DNA from: Vibrio comitans
GTDB taxonomy: Bacteria; Pseudomonadota; Gammaproteobacteria; Enterobacterales; Vibrionaceae
Assembly: GCA_024346835.1 (NCBI GenBank)
Contig: AP024866.1
Location: 1,364,001 to 1,428,000, forward strand
Reading direction: 5' to 3'
Length of the DNA: 64,000 nucleotides
Under the pieces are notes generated by a model. It was not told where the DNA came from. It ran no database searches and saw only the letters and a list, made by a program, of their open reading frames with translations. A program made the position numbers and the translations under genes. Of the stretch, positions 37,006 through 46,883 are shown in pieces; within the stretch, counting starts at the first letter, position 1; each line of letters opens with the position of its first letter.

Positions 37006-37285
37006 GCCGTGTATGGAATTTTCTCTGTTAGCGTTCACTTACTTATGAGTTTATAGAGAAATTGGCTTGGGATTTTGCACAGCTTGTGGGTGACTTAAAA
37101 TCAAACAGGGTAAAAAAAAATTTACTTGATCTTTATCAAAGAATTGGATCGATTAGCGCCGAAAAAATGCTCCGCTCAAACAGAGAACAACTTGCTCAAA
37201 ATCTGAATAAAAGTCGCAGTAGTTCTACGCAAAATGCTCTCGGTTTAATCAGGTATCAAACCAGAGAGCAAATTAGAATCAAAAG

Positions 37286-38032
37286 CTACGCTTTGTCCGC
37301 TTTTTGGGTATGAACAATGTAATTAATATCCACATTGCGCCCTAAAGAGTAGGTATCGAAGAGTGGGTTGTAGGTAAGGCCCGTAATGCCCTTTTCTTGA
37401 AGTGAGGTAGCGTCCACCATTTTTATCAGCTCTGAAGGCTTTAAAAATTTATTGTAGTCGTGTGTGCCTTGTGGAAGTAACTTCAACACCTTTTCTGCGC
37501 CAACAATCGCAAACAAGTAGGATTTAAGATTGCGATTAAGCGTCGAGAAGAAAACGTGGCCACCGGGTTTGACTAGAGCTGCACATGATGCGATCACCGA
37601 TTGTGGGTCTGGCACATGTTCTATCATCTCCATACAGGTGACAACGTCGTATTGTCCTGCATGGGTCGCGGCGTGCTCTTCTACTGTCATGCGTATGTAG
37701 TCAAGCTTTGCGCCTGTCTCTAATGCGTGCAGCCTAGCGACTTCTAGTGGTTCACGTCCCATATCTAGTCCAGTAACTTGCGCGCCCTCAAGGGCCATGC
37801 TTTCGGCAAGTATGCCGCCACCGCAACCCACATCTAGCGCTTTCTTGCCAAACAAGCCACCGATAGAGTCTTGAACGTACTGCAATCGAAGAGGGTTAAT
37901 TTGATGCAGTGGTTTGAATTCTCCCTCTTTGTCCCACCAACGAGACGCCATGTCGGCAAATTTTTTGATCTCGGCAGGATCGACGTTTTTTCCTTGTTCC
38001 ATAGTCACTACGCTTTTTGAAATTTTCCTCAT
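37286..38032 (-). CDS. ubiG: Ubiquinone biosynthesis O-methyltransferase UbiG
   Basis: UbiG does both O-methylation steps of ubiquinone synthesis with S-adenosylmethionine. The 248-aa protein has the family start [34 protein letters not shown], the SAM motif [20 protein letters not shown] (motif I), and [14 protein letters not shown] (motif II). The ATG at 38030-38032 gives 248 aa; an internal ATG at 38000-38002 would give 238 aa and also fits, so the start is uncertain. It is divergent from gyrA, as in E. coli. Confidence 0.95.
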   Translation of the reverse strand: MRKISKSVVTMEQGKNVDPAEIKKFADMASRWWDKEGEFKPLHQINPLRLQYVQDSIGGLFGKKALDVGCGGGILAESMALEGAQVTGLDMGREPLEVARLHALETGAKLDYIRMTVEEHAATHAGQYDVVTCMEMIEHVPDPQSVIASCAALVKPGGHVFFSTLNRNLKSYLFAIVGAEKVLKLLPQGTHDYNKFLKPSELIKMVDATSLQEKGITGLTYNPLFDTYSLGRNVDINYIVHTQKADKA

Positions 38033-38287
38033 TATAACCCCAAGTATTCATGGAATGCATTTGCATTAACGCCGATGAGATGACTGTAGCAATCTACAAG
38101 TCGAACTGATTGTTTTTTAAACCATAATTGATGATTAGTTTAAATTATGTCCATCTAGGCAGGAACGCACATCACACAGGGGGGATCTGATAGTGAAAGT
38201 AATGCAGAATCCTCGAAAATTGTGTTATATTTTTTTATTCTTATAGGAATCGAAAAGACGATCTAATAATAGAGGGATAATGGCTCT

Positions 38288-40927
38288 ATGAGCGATCTAG
38301 CGAAAGAGATCACACCGGTAAATATTGAAGACGAGCTTCGAGGCTCGTACCTTGACTACGCGATGTCCGTCATCGTGGGTCGTGCACTGCCTGATGTTCG
38401 AGATGGCTTGAAACCTGTACACAGACGCGTTTTGTTCGCGATGAATGTATTGGGGAACGATTGGAACAAGCCTTACAAAAAATCAGCGCGTGTCGTTGGT
38501 GATGTAATCGGTAAATATCACCCACACGGTGACAGCGCGGTTTATGACACTATCGTTCGTATGGCGCAGCCTTTTGCATTGCGTTACATGCTAGCGGATG
38601 GCCAGGGCAACTTTGGTTCTATCGATGGTGACTCTGCAGCGGCAATGCGTTACACCGAAGTACGTATGTCTAAAATTGCTCATGAGCTGCTAGCAGATCT
38701 TGAGAAAGAGACAGTCGATTACGTACCTAACTATGATGGTACAGAACAAATTCCTGCAGTACTGCCAACTCGTGTCCCTAACCTTTTGGTTAACGGTTCA
38801 TCGGGTATCGCAGTAGGCATGGCGACCAACATTCCACCTCATAACCTGACTGAGGTTATTGATGGCTGTCTGGCGTTTATCAAAGATGAAGACATCACTA
38901 TTGATCAGTTGATGGATTTCATTCCTGGACCAGATTTCCCAACAGCGGCGCTTATTAGCGGCCGTAAAGGTATTGTTGACGCTTATAAAACGGGTCGCGG
39001 TAAGGTTTACATGCGTGCTAAAGCTGATATCGAAGCTGATAGCAAGGGCAAAGAAACCATCATCGTTACTGAGATCCCGTACCAAGTTAACAAGGCTCGC
39101 CTAATCGAGAAGATTGCTGAGCTGGTAAAAGATAAGAAAGTAGAAGGCATCAGTGCGCTTCGTGATGAGTCTGATAAAGACGGCATGCGTATCGTGATTG
39201 AATGTAAGCGTGATGCAGTGGGTGAGGTTGTTCTGAATAACCTTTACGCTCATACACAGCTGCAAACGACTTTCGGTATCAACATGGTTGCTCTTGATAA
39301 AGGCCAGCCAAAGCACTTCAATCTTAAAGAGATGCTGAAGGCGTTTGTTGATCACCGCCGTGAAGTTGTCACTCGTCGTACTATTTTCGAACTGCGTAAA
39401 GCACGTGACCGTGCTCATATCCTTGAAGGCCTTGCTCTAGCACTGGCTAACATTGATGAGATCATCGAGCTGATTCGTAAAGCACCGACACCAGCTGAAG
39501 CAAAAGCAGGCTTGGTTGCTCGTGGCTGGGACCTAGGTCTTGTTTCTACTATGTTAGAGCGCGCTGGCACTGATGCTGCACGCCCTGAGTGGTTAGAAGA
39601 ACAATTTGGTATTCGTGATGGTCAGTACTTCTTGACTGAGCAACAAGCACAAGCAATTCTAGATCTTCGTCTGCAAAAGCTTACGGGTCTTGAACACGAG
39701 AAAATCCTAGACGAATACAAAGCGCTACTAGACGAAATCGCAGAGCTAATGCACATTCTTGCAAGCACTGAACGTTTGATGGAAGTGATTGTAGAAGAGC
39801 TAGAAGCAATTCGTGAAGGTTATGGCGATGAGCGTCGTACTGAGATTACAGCGGCTATCCATGATATCGACATGGAAGAGCTTATCGCTCAAGAAGACGT
39901 AGTGGTAACGCTTTCTCATGAAGGCTACGTTAAATACCAAATCCTAAGCGATTACGAAGCACAGCGTCGTGGTGGCCGTGGTAAGAGTGCAACGAAGATG
40001 AAAGACGAAGATTATATCGAACGTCTTCTAGTGGCGAATACCCACGACAACATCTTATGTTTCTCAACGCGCGGTAAAACCTATCGCTTGAAGGTGTACC
40101 AATTGCCGTTGGCAAGCCGTACTGCTCGTGGCAAGCCAATCGTCAACATCTTACCGTTGGAAGAGGGTGAGCGTATCACCGCTATTCTTCCTGTGTCTGA
40201 GTTCAGCGAAGACAAATTCATCTTCATGGCAACAGCAGATGGTACGGTTAAGAAAACGTCACTAGACCAGTTCTCTAATGTACGTAGTAACGGTTTGATT
40301 GCGGTTAACTTGCGTGACGAAGATTCCTTGATTGGTGTCGACATTACCGATGGCGATAGCGACATCATGTTGTTCTCTAAATCAGGTAAAGTAGTTCGCT
40401 TTAACGAGTCACAAGTGCGTGGCATGGGTCGTACTGCAGCAGGTGTACGCGGTATCAAGCTAATTGACAGTGACCAAGTGGTTTCTTTGATTGTTCCTCA
40501 CAACGAAGGTGACATTCTAACCATCACTGAAAATGGCTATGGTAAGCGTACGATTCTTTCTGAGTACCCAGCGAAGAGCCGTGCAACTCAAGGTGTTGTT
40601 TCTATTAAGGTTTCTGAGCGTAACGGCAGTGTTGTTGGCGCAGTTCAAACTGAAGAAGGCGACGAGTTCATGGTTATTACCGATGGTGGCACGCTAGTAA
40701 GAAGCCGTGTATCTGAAGTAAGCCAAGTAGGCCGTAACACTCAAGGTGTTACCCTGATTCGTACCGTTGAAGGCGAGAACGTTGTAGCGTTGCAGCGCAT
40801 CGATGAAATCGAGGAAGCTGAGCTAATTGAAGAAGATGCAGAAGGCGCTACGCCTGAAACGGCTGAATCTTCAGAAGCAACTGAAGCTCCAACAGATTCT
40901 AACGACTCTGAAGCTAGCGAAGAATAA
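38288..40927 (+). CDS. gyrA: DNA gyrase subunit A
   Basis: GyrA is the DNA breakage-reunion subunit of gyrase, which introduces negative supercoils. The 879-aa protein has the catalytic Tyr122 in MRYTEVRM. In the quinolone-resistance region [11 protein letters not shown], Ser83 and Asp87 are the wild-type residues, so no classical resistance change is present. The C-terminal beta-pinwheel begins after about 525, with the GyrA box in AQRRGGRGK. The tail is acidic ([15 protein letters not shown] and on). Terminator follows. Confidence 0.98.
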   Translation: MSDLAKEITPVNIEDELRGSYLDYAMSVIVGRALPDVRDGLKPVHRRVLFAMNVLGNDWNKPYKKSARVVGDVIGKYHPHGDSAVYDTIVRMAQPFALRYMLADGQGNFGSIDGDSAAAMRYTEVRMSKIAHELLADLEKETVDYVPNYDGTEQIPAVLPTRVPNLLVNGSSGIAVGMATNIPPHNLTEVIDGCLAFIKDEDITIDQLMDFIPGPDFPTAALISGRKGIVDAYKTGRGKVYMRAKADIEADSKGKETIIVTEIPYQVNKARLIEKIAELVKDKKVEGISALRDESDKDGMRIVIECKRDAVGEVVLNNLYAHTQLQTTFGINMVALDKGQPKHFNLKEMLKAFVDHRREVVTRRTIFELRKARDRAHILEGLALALANIDEIIELIRKAPTPAEAKAGLVARGWDLGLVSTMLERAGTDAARPEWLEEQFGIRDGQYFLTEQQAQAILDLRLQKLTGLEHEKILDEYKALLDEIAELMHILASTERLMEVIVEELEAIREGYGDERRTEITAAIHDIDMEELIAQEDVVVTLSHEGYVKYQILSDYEAQRRGGRGKSATKMKDEDYIERLLVANTHDNILCFSTRGKTYRLKVYQLPLASRTARGKPIVNILPLEEGERITAILPVSEFSEDKFIFMATADGTVKKTSLDQFSNVRSNGLIAVNLRDEDSLIGVDITDGDSDIMLFSKSGKVVRFNESQVRGMGRTAAGVRGIKLIDSDQVVSLIVPHNEGDILTITENGYGKRTILSEYPAKSRATQGVVSIKVSERNGSVVGAVQTEEGDEFMVITDGGTLVRSRVSEVSQVGRNTQGVTLIRTVEGENVVALQRIDEIEEAELIEEDAEGATPETAESSEATEAPTDSNDSEASEE

Positions 40928-40947
40928 CCTTTTCTTTGTATAGAATG

Positions 40948-40977
40948 AAAACCGAGCCTTCTAGCTCGGTTTTTTTA
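40948..40977 (+). terminator. Rho-independent terminator of gyrA
   Basis: 10-bp stem AAAACCGAGC / GCTCGGTTTT with a 6-nt loop and a T-run. Confidence 0.92.
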
Positions 40978-41140
40978 TGTCCGGATTCAACTGGATGAGT
41001 CTTTTTTGTTCTTTGAATATTGATTTAAAAAATTGATGCAGGTCAAAGGCTTGAAAAGATTTCATTTAACCCAATATAAAATCTATAGTTATTGATCCTA
41101 AGGTTGGGATCGACCACATTGTTAAGATAGAGACAGAGTT

Positions 41141-41737
41141 ATGGCAGAAGTAAGAGCCCGTGTACATTTAAAAGTTGGAACAAAAAGCGATATTGATGCT
41201 GAGCTTCTCTCTTTTCATGGTTTAAAAACGGATAAAGAACATGTTGCTATGGTCTTTCAATCGGCTGACAAGACTCAAAAAGCACCTATCGTTCGTATGC
41301 ACTCGGAATGTTTAACCGGCGATGTGTTTCATTCGTCTCGTTGTGACTGCGGTGAGCAGTTAGATGAGACGATTAACAAGATGGCAGAGCAAGGTGGTAT
41401 TCTTTTGTATCTGCGTCAAGAAGGTCGTGGGATTGGACTATACAACAAGATTGATGCTTACAAGTTGCAAAGCGAAGGCTTAAATACCTATGAAGCGAAC
41501 AACCATCTAGGCTTTGCCGATGATCTGCGTGATTTTGAAGAGGCGGCTCAAATGTTAGCTGCATTGGGCGTTGAGCATATCCGTTTGGTAACTAACAATC
41601 CTAAAAAAATTCGTGAATTAAAAGAGCATGGCATTAGTATCGATGAAGTGATCAATACTATGGCGCATCTAAAAAGTGGCAATGAGAACTACCTGAAGGC
41701 CAAAGCCTCACACGGCAAACATGACCTTGACGTGTAG
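41141..41737 (+). CDS. ribA: GTP cyclohydrolase II
   Basis: RibA opens GTP to start riboflavin synthesis. The 198-aa protein is the stand-alone form, not fused to RibB. The zinc ligands are Cys57, Cys68 and Cys70 in [16 protein letters not shown], and [16 protein letters not shown] holds the active-site Arg region. The block [18 protein letters not shown] closes the domain. Nothing in the 213 bp before the start looks like an FMN riboswitch. It seems monocistronic. Confidence 0.96.
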   Translation: MAEVRARVHLKVGTKSDIDAELLSFHGLKTDKEHVAMVFQSADKTQKAPIVRMHSECLTGDVFHSSRCDCGEQLDETINKMAEQGGILLYLRQEGRGIGLYNKIDAYKLQSEGLNTYEANNHLGFADDLRDFEEAAQMLAALGVEHIRLVTNNPKKIRELKEHGISIDEVINTMAHLKSGNENYLKAKASHGKHDLDV

Positions 41738-41740
41738 CCG

Positions 41741-41763
41741 AAATTTTAAGCATTAAAATTTTT
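41741..41763 (+). terminator. Possible weak terminator after ribA
   Basis: AAATTTTAA / TTAAAATTT with a GCA loop and a short T-run. The stem is all A-T and therefore weak. Confidence 0.4.
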
Positions 41764-41820
41764 CGTTAAAACAGGGGTTATTTGCCATACTTAAACCAGT
41801 ATCGGTATTGAGTGTTCGCT

Positions 41821-43404
41821 ATGACCTTGTGCAAGAAAGGGACGATATGGGCAGGGGTACTTGTCTATGTCGTCCTTTTAGTCCCTGCTTATTCACAAAG
41901 CATGTTCCATACCCTAGGGTGGATTAGCTCTTCATCGTCCGTAGAACAGACATTTCGTTACCCACAGCTTACAGAATCCATTTACTCGTCAAATCGCCAC
42001 CAACTTATCTGGCTTCAGCCTCATGACAGGCAAGTGTTCGAAGACATCATCGAAATGGTGGTTTTAGCCGAAGTCAGCCCGTTTTTTGAACAGCGACTGC
42101 AAAAACTCCATGCTCTAAGAAGCTCTGAACAATATTACCAATACGATTTAGTCGCAACTGACCTTATGCTAGCGTTTCTCAGTTATCGCGAACTGCTCAG
42201 AGAGAACAAAAACACTTGGCTATACGGACAGGGGTTACCTGATGATTGGGGCGATCCACCTCCAAACATTGTCGGGGAATTTGAAACCTCGGTGCAAAGC
42301 AGCTCTTTAACTGAGTTTTTAATGACCTTAGGGCCAAATTCTCAAAGTTATCGAGACTATCAATCTGCAATTGATAAGATGCAATTAGCGATCAATGATG
42401 AGCTCGCACTGTATTCGCCAGATGCGCTTATTAGAGTGGGTGATCTTATTCCACAGAAGGAAGTCTTGTTTGCCCGCCTTCAACTAGCGGGGCTAACCAC
42501 ACCTTTGTCGGTAAAAGAGAAAGATTGGTATGGCAAAGATCTGAGAAGCATCATTAAGAGGTTTCAAACTCAACACGGCTTAAACGCCGATGGAGTCATA
42601 GGACCTAAAACAGTGGAATGGCTCAATTTTCCCATTGAAGATCGCATTCATAGACTTGCTCTAAACGCTGAAAGAAGTCGCTTATGGCCAATGCAACGAA
42701 GTGCGTTAGTCGTTGTGAATTTACCAAGTTTTGATTTGAATTATTACTTTAGAGGCGAGGTTGCCTTTTCTTCTAGGGTGATTGTCGGAAAGCAAAAACG
42801 TAAAACACCGATGCTAGAAATAAAGATGGATTCATTGGTGCTGAACCCTACATGGAACGTTCCGCCTAAAATCATGCGCGAAGATATTATTCCTATATTG
42901 CGTTACAACCCTGGATACCTAAGTGAAAGAGGGATTCAAGTAATTAAAGGGTGGGCTGATCCGGTAGTGATAGACCATGGTGCTATTCAATGGAATCGAG
43001 TCAACGCTAAAACATTCCCGTTTCGTATGAGGCAGTTATCAGGTAGCTACAATGCACTAGGTGCATACAAATTCAATACGCCAAATCGGCGTGCGATTTT
43101 TTTGCATGATACACCCGCTAAATATCTGTTCGATAAACAATCAAGAGCATTTAGTTCTGGGTGTATTCGGGTGCAACACGCAGACAAGTTTGCCTATACC
43201 TTGGCCAAGACACAGGGCTTTAGAAAGAACAACATCTCGCCAGTAGGGCAGCAGGCGAATGCACGCATTCCATTAAAGAGACGGCTCCCAGTACATCTTA
43301 TTTATAAGACATCTTGGGTTGAATCAGGACGGATCTACTTTAGAGATGATATTTATGGATATGACACTCGCCCAAAGTCCCCTAGCTTAGCGATTAAACG
43401 ATAA
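41821..43404 (+). CDS. YcbB-type L,D-transpeptidase
   Basis: This family makes 3-3 crosslinks in peptidoglycan and acts in the periplasm. The 527-aa protein has an N-terminal membrane/signal segment (GTIWAGVLVYVVLLVPAYSQS), a peptidoglycan-binding motif (IIKRFQTQHGLNADGVIGPKTVEWL, about 245-270), and the catalytic YkuD domain with FLHDTPAKYLF and the active-site Cys in SSGCIRVQ. It resembles E. coli YcbB/LdtD (615 aa). I chose the ATG at 41821 over a GTG three codons upstream. In E. coli ycbK and ycbL follow; here only ycbL does. Confidence 0.9.
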   Translation: MTLCKKGTIWAGVLVYVVLLVPAYSQSMFHTLGWISSSSSVEQTFRYPQLTESIYSSNRHQLIWLQPHDRQVFEDIIEMVVLAEVSPFFEQRLQKLHALRSSEQYYQYDLVATDLMLAFLSYRELLRENKNTWLYGQGLPDDWGDPPPNIVGEFETSVQSSSLTEFLMTLGPNSQSYRDYQSAIDKMQLAINDELALYSPDALIRVGDLIPQKEVLFARLQLAGLTTPLSVKEKDWYGKDLRSIIKRFQTQHGLNADGVIGPKTVEWLNFPIEDRIHRLALNAERSRLWPMQRSALVVVNLPSFDLNYYFRGEVAFSSRVIVGKQKRKTPMLEIKMDSLVLNPTWNVPPKIMREDIIPILRYNPGYLSERGIQVIKGWADPVVIDHGAIQWNRVNAKTFPFRMRQLSGSYNALGAYKFNTPNRRAIFLHDTPAKYLFDKQSRAFSSGCIRVQHADKFAYTLAKTQGFRKNNISPVGQQANARIPLKRRLPVHLIYKTSWVESGRIYFRDDIYGYDTRPKSPSLAIKR

Positions 43405-43555
43405 CCCGTAGAGTACAGAATCATTCAATATCAGATTGTTAATAGTGATGTCAGTGGCGCGCTTGCGGCATAGCTAGGCTTGAGTTTAGAGTGAGAAGCT
43501 GTCATATTCTGCTGAAGTTTTTCGATAAAATATTCATTTAAATAAAAGGTTTTTC

Positions 43556-44209
43556 ATGGCGTTGCAGTATCAAGTTGTTCCGGTAACCCCTTTCCAACAA
43601 AACTGTTCTATCGTTTGGTGTGATGAGACGATGAAGGGTGTTGTTATCGACCCAGGTGGTGATGTTAAGCAGCTTTTGATGATGATTGAAGAGTTGCAAG
43701 TTCAGGTAGAGAAATTGGTGCTCACGCATGGTCACCTAGATCATGTCGGTGGCAGTGAAGAGCTCGCGAGAGCCTTGAATCAACCCATTGTAGGGCCACA
43801 TAAAGATGACAATTTTTGGCTACAAGGTTTGGAAGGTCAAAGCCAAATGTTCGGCTTTCCTTTGACTGAAGCGTTTGAGCCTAGTCAGTGGCTAGATGAG
43901 GGTGACACTGTCACTTTTGGCAATCAATCGTTGAATGTGATTCATACACCTGGTCATACACCTGGCCATGTTGTTCTACATAGCGAGTCTGCAAGCCTTG
44001 CGTTTGTAGGAGATGTATTGTTCAAAGGAGGCATAGGCCGTACCGATTTCCCGAAGGGTGATTACAATACGCTAATCGACTCTATTAAGAGCAAGCTATG
44101 GCCTCTAGGCAACGAAACTCGCTTTGTCCCTGGACATGGGCCGGAGTCAACGTTCGGCTCTGAACGAGTGAGCAATCCATTTGTAGCGGACGAAATGCCT
44201 TTATATTAA
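43556..44209 (+). CDS. ycbL: YcbL-type metallo-beta-lactamase-fold hydrolase
   Basis: This is a cytosolic type II glyoxalase-like MBL hydrolase, near YcbL (glyoxalase GloC-like). The 217-aa protein has the metal motif THGHLDHVGG (HxHxDH), HTPGHTPGHVV, FVGDVLFKGGIGRTD and FVPGHGPESTF. It ends NPFVADEMPLY. The ATG at 43556 is the natural start. It is 151 bp after the transpeptidase gene and probably has its own promoter or a shared unit. Confidence 0.92.
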   Translation: MALQYQVVPVTPFQQNCSIVWCDETMKGVVIDPGGDVKQLLMMIEELQVQVEKLVLTHGHLDHVGGSEELARALNQPIVGPHKDDNFWLQGLEGQSQMFGFPLTEAFEPSQWLDEGDTVTFGNQSLNVIHTPGHTPGHVVLHSESASLAFVGDVLFKGGIGRTDFPKGDYNTLIDSIKSKLWPLGNETRFVPGHGPESTFGSERVSNPFVADEMPLY

Positions 44210-44221
44210 GGCATTTAAGGG

Positions 44222-44255
44222 AGCTAGGACCTAGAGTTCTAGCTTCTTCATTTTC
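44222..44255 (+). terminator. Possible weak terminator after ycbL
   Basis: AGCTAGGAC / GTTCTAGCT pairs over nine positions with one G-T, loop CTAGA, then TCTTCATTTTC. The T-run is interrupted. Confidence 0.35.
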
Positions 44256-44329
44256 TTAACCTCTTGATCTAGATAACCTCACTGCAGCAAAGCTCTCCAG
44301 TTAATCTCCCCTCGGTTAACAGGGCAACG

Positions 44330-44989
44330 TTATCGTGATCCTGCCCAGTATTTTCTCAGTAGTCCTACAAACTCTTCTCCATCTCTATCTAAATCGGCAG
44401 TTGAGATGAAAATGTCGTAACCCCAATATTCTCGTTGGTAGTGCATCCTGTGATATAGGCTTGCCTGTAGCCCTTTTAAAGTTTCTCCCTCTTTTAACTC
44501 TACGCGCGCTGAATCTAGAACTTGGTCTTGAAACAGGTGTTCTTTGTCGGTTTCTCGCGCTCCGAGATACAAAAGAGAACGTTGTTCCAACAATAAATTA
44601 GTGATCAGTCGCGGGCAGGCTTGTTTTACGAACGGAATAGGGTCTTTGAGCCTGATCCCTATCCATGGCAATTCTGGGCTATGTGTGGGTTGGTGACTGC
44701 GACATAGCCCTAAAGAAGACACGTTACGCCATTGCACGACCCATCCCCCCTTGAAGGTATGTTGCTGAAGATGACTGTCAGTAATAGTGAATCGCACTAC
44801 GCCGCGCTTGTAGGTGTAAACCAGCATGAATAGGCCAGAAGCGCATATAACCAGTATGCCAATGCTCCCTTGTGTGCTGTTGGAAAAGGTGCTTAACCAA
44901 ACGGATATCAATATGTAGCAGGCGAGCAATAACCCTCGACTGATGTTACCTAAAATAAATTTTTCATTGGTCAATTGAAGTGAAGACAT
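44330..44989 (-). CDS. DUF2982 membrane protein
   Basis: This 219-aa inner-membrane protein has two N-terminal helices (ISRGLLLACYILISVWL and GILVICASGLFMLVYTYK) and a soluble C-terminal domain with WRNVSSLGLCRSHQPTHSPELPWIGIRLKDP and YQREYWGYDIFI. The family is known to me from vibrios and related genera; the role is unknown. I chose the ATG at 44987-44989 over an upstream GTG adding three residues. Confidence 0.78.
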   Translation of the reverse strand: MSSLQLTNEKFILGNISRGLLLACYILISVWLSTFSNSTQGSIGILVICASGLFMLVYTYKRGVVRFTITDSHLQQHTFKGGWVVQWRNVSSLGLCRSHQPTHSPELPWIGIRLKDPIPFVKQACPRLITNLLLEQRSLLYLGARETDKEHLFQDQVLDSARVELKEGETLKGLQASLYHRMHYQREYWGYDIFISTADLDRDGEEFVGLLRKYWAGSR

Positions 44990-45196
44990 AATTACCACAC
45001 TTTGCCTTTAACACACCTACGAAAGTCCATGTTTAGCTGATCATTCAGCTTAGACATTAATTGATAAAAAATGTAATAAGTTCCTTAAGAAGATCGAGTG
45101 ACACACACTTTTAACAACTATTTAGCAACCTATATAAAACTGGTCCATATTTAGTTGATTTTGTAGACATTTATGACTGCACGAGGAGCAAATAAC

Positions 45197-46288
45197 ATGG
45201 TAGTGAAATCAAAATGGGCAAAGGCATGTGTGCGTAGTTTAGCGGTCCTAATTGGGGTGGCGAGCATAGGTACAGCCGTTGCGGCAGATAAAGTGTACAA
45301 GTTAAAGCTTGCGGAAACATGGGGACCTAACTTCCCAATCTTCGGCGATGCCACAAAAAATATGGCCGCTATGGCTGAGAAAATGTCTAACGGTCGATTG
45401 CAAATTCGTGTCGACTCATCAAATAAACACAAAGCGCCATTTGGTGTGTTTGATATGGTGAAATCGGGCCAGTATGACATGGGGCATTCAGCTTCGTATT
45501 ACTGGAAGGGCAAGGTTCCAAACACCCTTTACTTTACCACAATGCCTTTTGGTATGACGGCAGAAGAGCAATACGCTTGGTTCTATCACGGTGGTGGTAT
45601 GGAACTAATGGCCGAGGTTTACTCTCCACACAATCTTATGTCTTTCCCGGGCGGTAACACAGACGTCCAAATGGGTGGCTGGTTCCAAAAAGAGATCAAC
45701 AGTGTTGATGACCTGCAAGGTCTGAAAATGCGTATTCCAGGCTTTGCGGGCGAGGTGCTTGCTGAACTCGGCGCTAAGCCAACCAACATTGCACCGGGTG
45801 AGCTATATACAGCATTGGAAAGAAAAACCATCGACGCACTAGAGTGGGTTGGCCCATCTCTGGATCTTCGCATGGGCTTTCATAAGATCGCGCCTTATTA
45901 CTACACAGGTTGGCACGAGCCGGCAACAGAGCTTCAGTTCTTAGTGAATAAGCGCACGTGGGACAAGCTACCTGCTGACTTGCAAGAGATCCTGCGCGTC
46001 GCTATGCGCACCGCAGCCTACGATATGTATATTCAGTCAACCCATGAAAGTGGTAAAAACTGGGCGAGTATCAGGACTGAATACCCTGATGTACAAGTGA
46101 AAAACTTCCCACCTGAAGTGATGAAACAGCTTCGCGCAGTGAATGATCGTTTGTTGGCCGAGCATGCGGCTGAAGATGAGATGGCGAAGAAGATTCAAAT
46201 GTCTCAAGCGCAGTATCTAGAACAAACTCGTTCTTGGAGTGATATCTCTAAACGAGCTTACCTAAACAGCGCGACGACGGATCAGTAA
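45197..46288 (+). CDS. TRAP transporter substrate-binding protein (DctP family)
   Basis: This periplasmic protein captures an organic acid for a Na+-driven TRAP importer. The 363-aa protein has a signal peptide (KWAKACVRSLAVLIGVASIGTAVAA, cut before DKVYKL) and the DctP blocks TMPFGMTAEEQYAWFYHGG, LQGLKMRIPGFAGEV and PGELYTALERKTIDALEW, in which the Arg near 165-170 normally binds the substrate carboxylate. GAGGAG lies 8 nt before the ATG at 45197, better than an ATG at 45173. The substrate cannot be told from sequence. Confidence 0.92.
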   Translation: MVVKSKWAKACVRSLAVLIGVASIGTAVAADKVYKLKLAETWGPNFPIFGDATKNMAAMAEKMSNGRLQIRVDSSNKHKAPFGVFDMVKSGQYDMGHSASYYWKGKVPNTLYFTTMPFGMTAEEQYAWFYHGGGMELMAEVYSPHNLMSFPGGNTDVQMGGWFQKEINSVDDLQGLKMRIPGFAGEVLAELGAKPTNIAPGELYTALERKTIDALEWVGPSLDLRMGFHKIAPYYYTGWHEPATELQFLVNKRTWDKLPADLQEILRVAMRTAAYDMYIQSTHESGKNWASIRTEYPDVQVKNFPPEVMKQLRAVNDRLLAEHAAEDEMAKKIQMSQAQYLEQTRSWSDISKRAYLNSATTDQ

Positions 46289-46293
46289 AAAAC

Positions 46294-46325
46294 AGTGGGC
46301 TTTCTCAGTATAAGGAAAGCCCACT
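46294..46325 (+). repeat. Stable intergenic hairpin between the TRAP binding protein and small permease genes
   Basis: 11-bp perfect stem AGTGGGCTTTC / GAAAGCCCACT with a 10-nt loop and no T-run. In a P-Q-M operon such a hairpin can protect the binding-protein mRNA or partly stop transcription, giving more binding protein than permease. Confidence 0.7.
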
Positions 46326-46358
46326 ATCGTCTTTAGTTTCAGCAGACAGGGAGGTCAA

Positions 46359-46883
46359 TTGCTGACTGCATTAGAGGGATTTTTCAATAGAATTAGCGAC
46401 GCATTGGGGCATATCTCCAGTGTGTTGTTTTTGCTTTTAGTAGCAAACGTTGTTTACGATGTTGTGATGCGTTATGTATTTAATGACGTGTCTATCGCTT
46501 TCCAAGAGTTAGAGTGGCATCTGTTTTCTGCGGTATTCTTGCTCGGCGTACCCTACGCCATAAAAACCAATGGCCATGTTCGCGTTGATATTTTTTATGA
46601 ACGTTTTTCGCCGAAGGTACAGGCCATTATCGATATTCTTGGCATTTTCATTTGGTTACTGCCATTCAGTTTATTAGTCGCTTGGTACGGTATCGATTTT
46701 GCCTATCAGGCATATGATATTGGTGAAGAGTCGGGTGATCCTGGCGGTTTGCCTTATCGCTGGATCATTAAGGCTGTTATTCCAGTCTCATTTTTCTTTA
46801 TTGCTACAAGTGGCTTAGGACTGTTATGTAAGTCCCTTAGCCAATTACTTAACGCGGATTCTCATAAGAAGGAACAAGCATGA
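46359..46883 (+). CDS. TRAP transporter small permease (DctQ type)
   Basis: This 174-aa inner-membrane protein has four helices and the DctQ signatures DVVMRYVFNDVSIAFQELEWHLF and FLLGVPYAIKTNGHVRVDIFYERF. It starts with TTG, with GGGAGG 4-5 nt before it, because no ATG gives the full family N-terminus. It overlaps the large permease start by 4 nt. Confidence 0.9.
   Translation: MLTALEGFFNRISDALGHISSVLFLLLVANVVYDVVMRYVFNDVSIAFQELEWHLFSAVFLLGVPYAIKTNGHVRVDIFYERFSPKVQAIIDILGIFIWLLPFSLLVAWYGIDFAYQAYDIGEESGDPGGLPYRWIIKAVIPVSFFFIATSGLGLLCKSLSQLLNADSHKKEQA

Larger units (their letters stand above)
36806..37285. other. 480-bp region between nrdA and ubiG holding the nrdAB promoter
   Basis: The half next to nrdA holds the two NrdR-like boxes and the DnaA box. 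The half next to ubiG (about 37060-37285) is A-rich and has an unlikely ORF but no hairpin with a T-run. No separate terminator for ubiG is seen, so some ubiG transcripts may run into nrdA. Confidence 0.6.

Noticed and set aside
37062..37313. Plus-strand ORF of 83 codons between nrdA and ubiG
   Set aside because: TTG start with no ribosome-binding site, A-rich composition, and it runs into the 3' end of ubiG on the other strand; no family is recognised.
38288..40927. Quinolone-resistance change in GyrA
   Set aside because: Ser83 and Asp87 are wild type, so no classical resistance allele is present.
40978..41140. Possible FMN riboswitch before ribA
   Set aside because: The leader lacks the conserved RFN helices, and FMN riboswitches in this group are usually on ribB.
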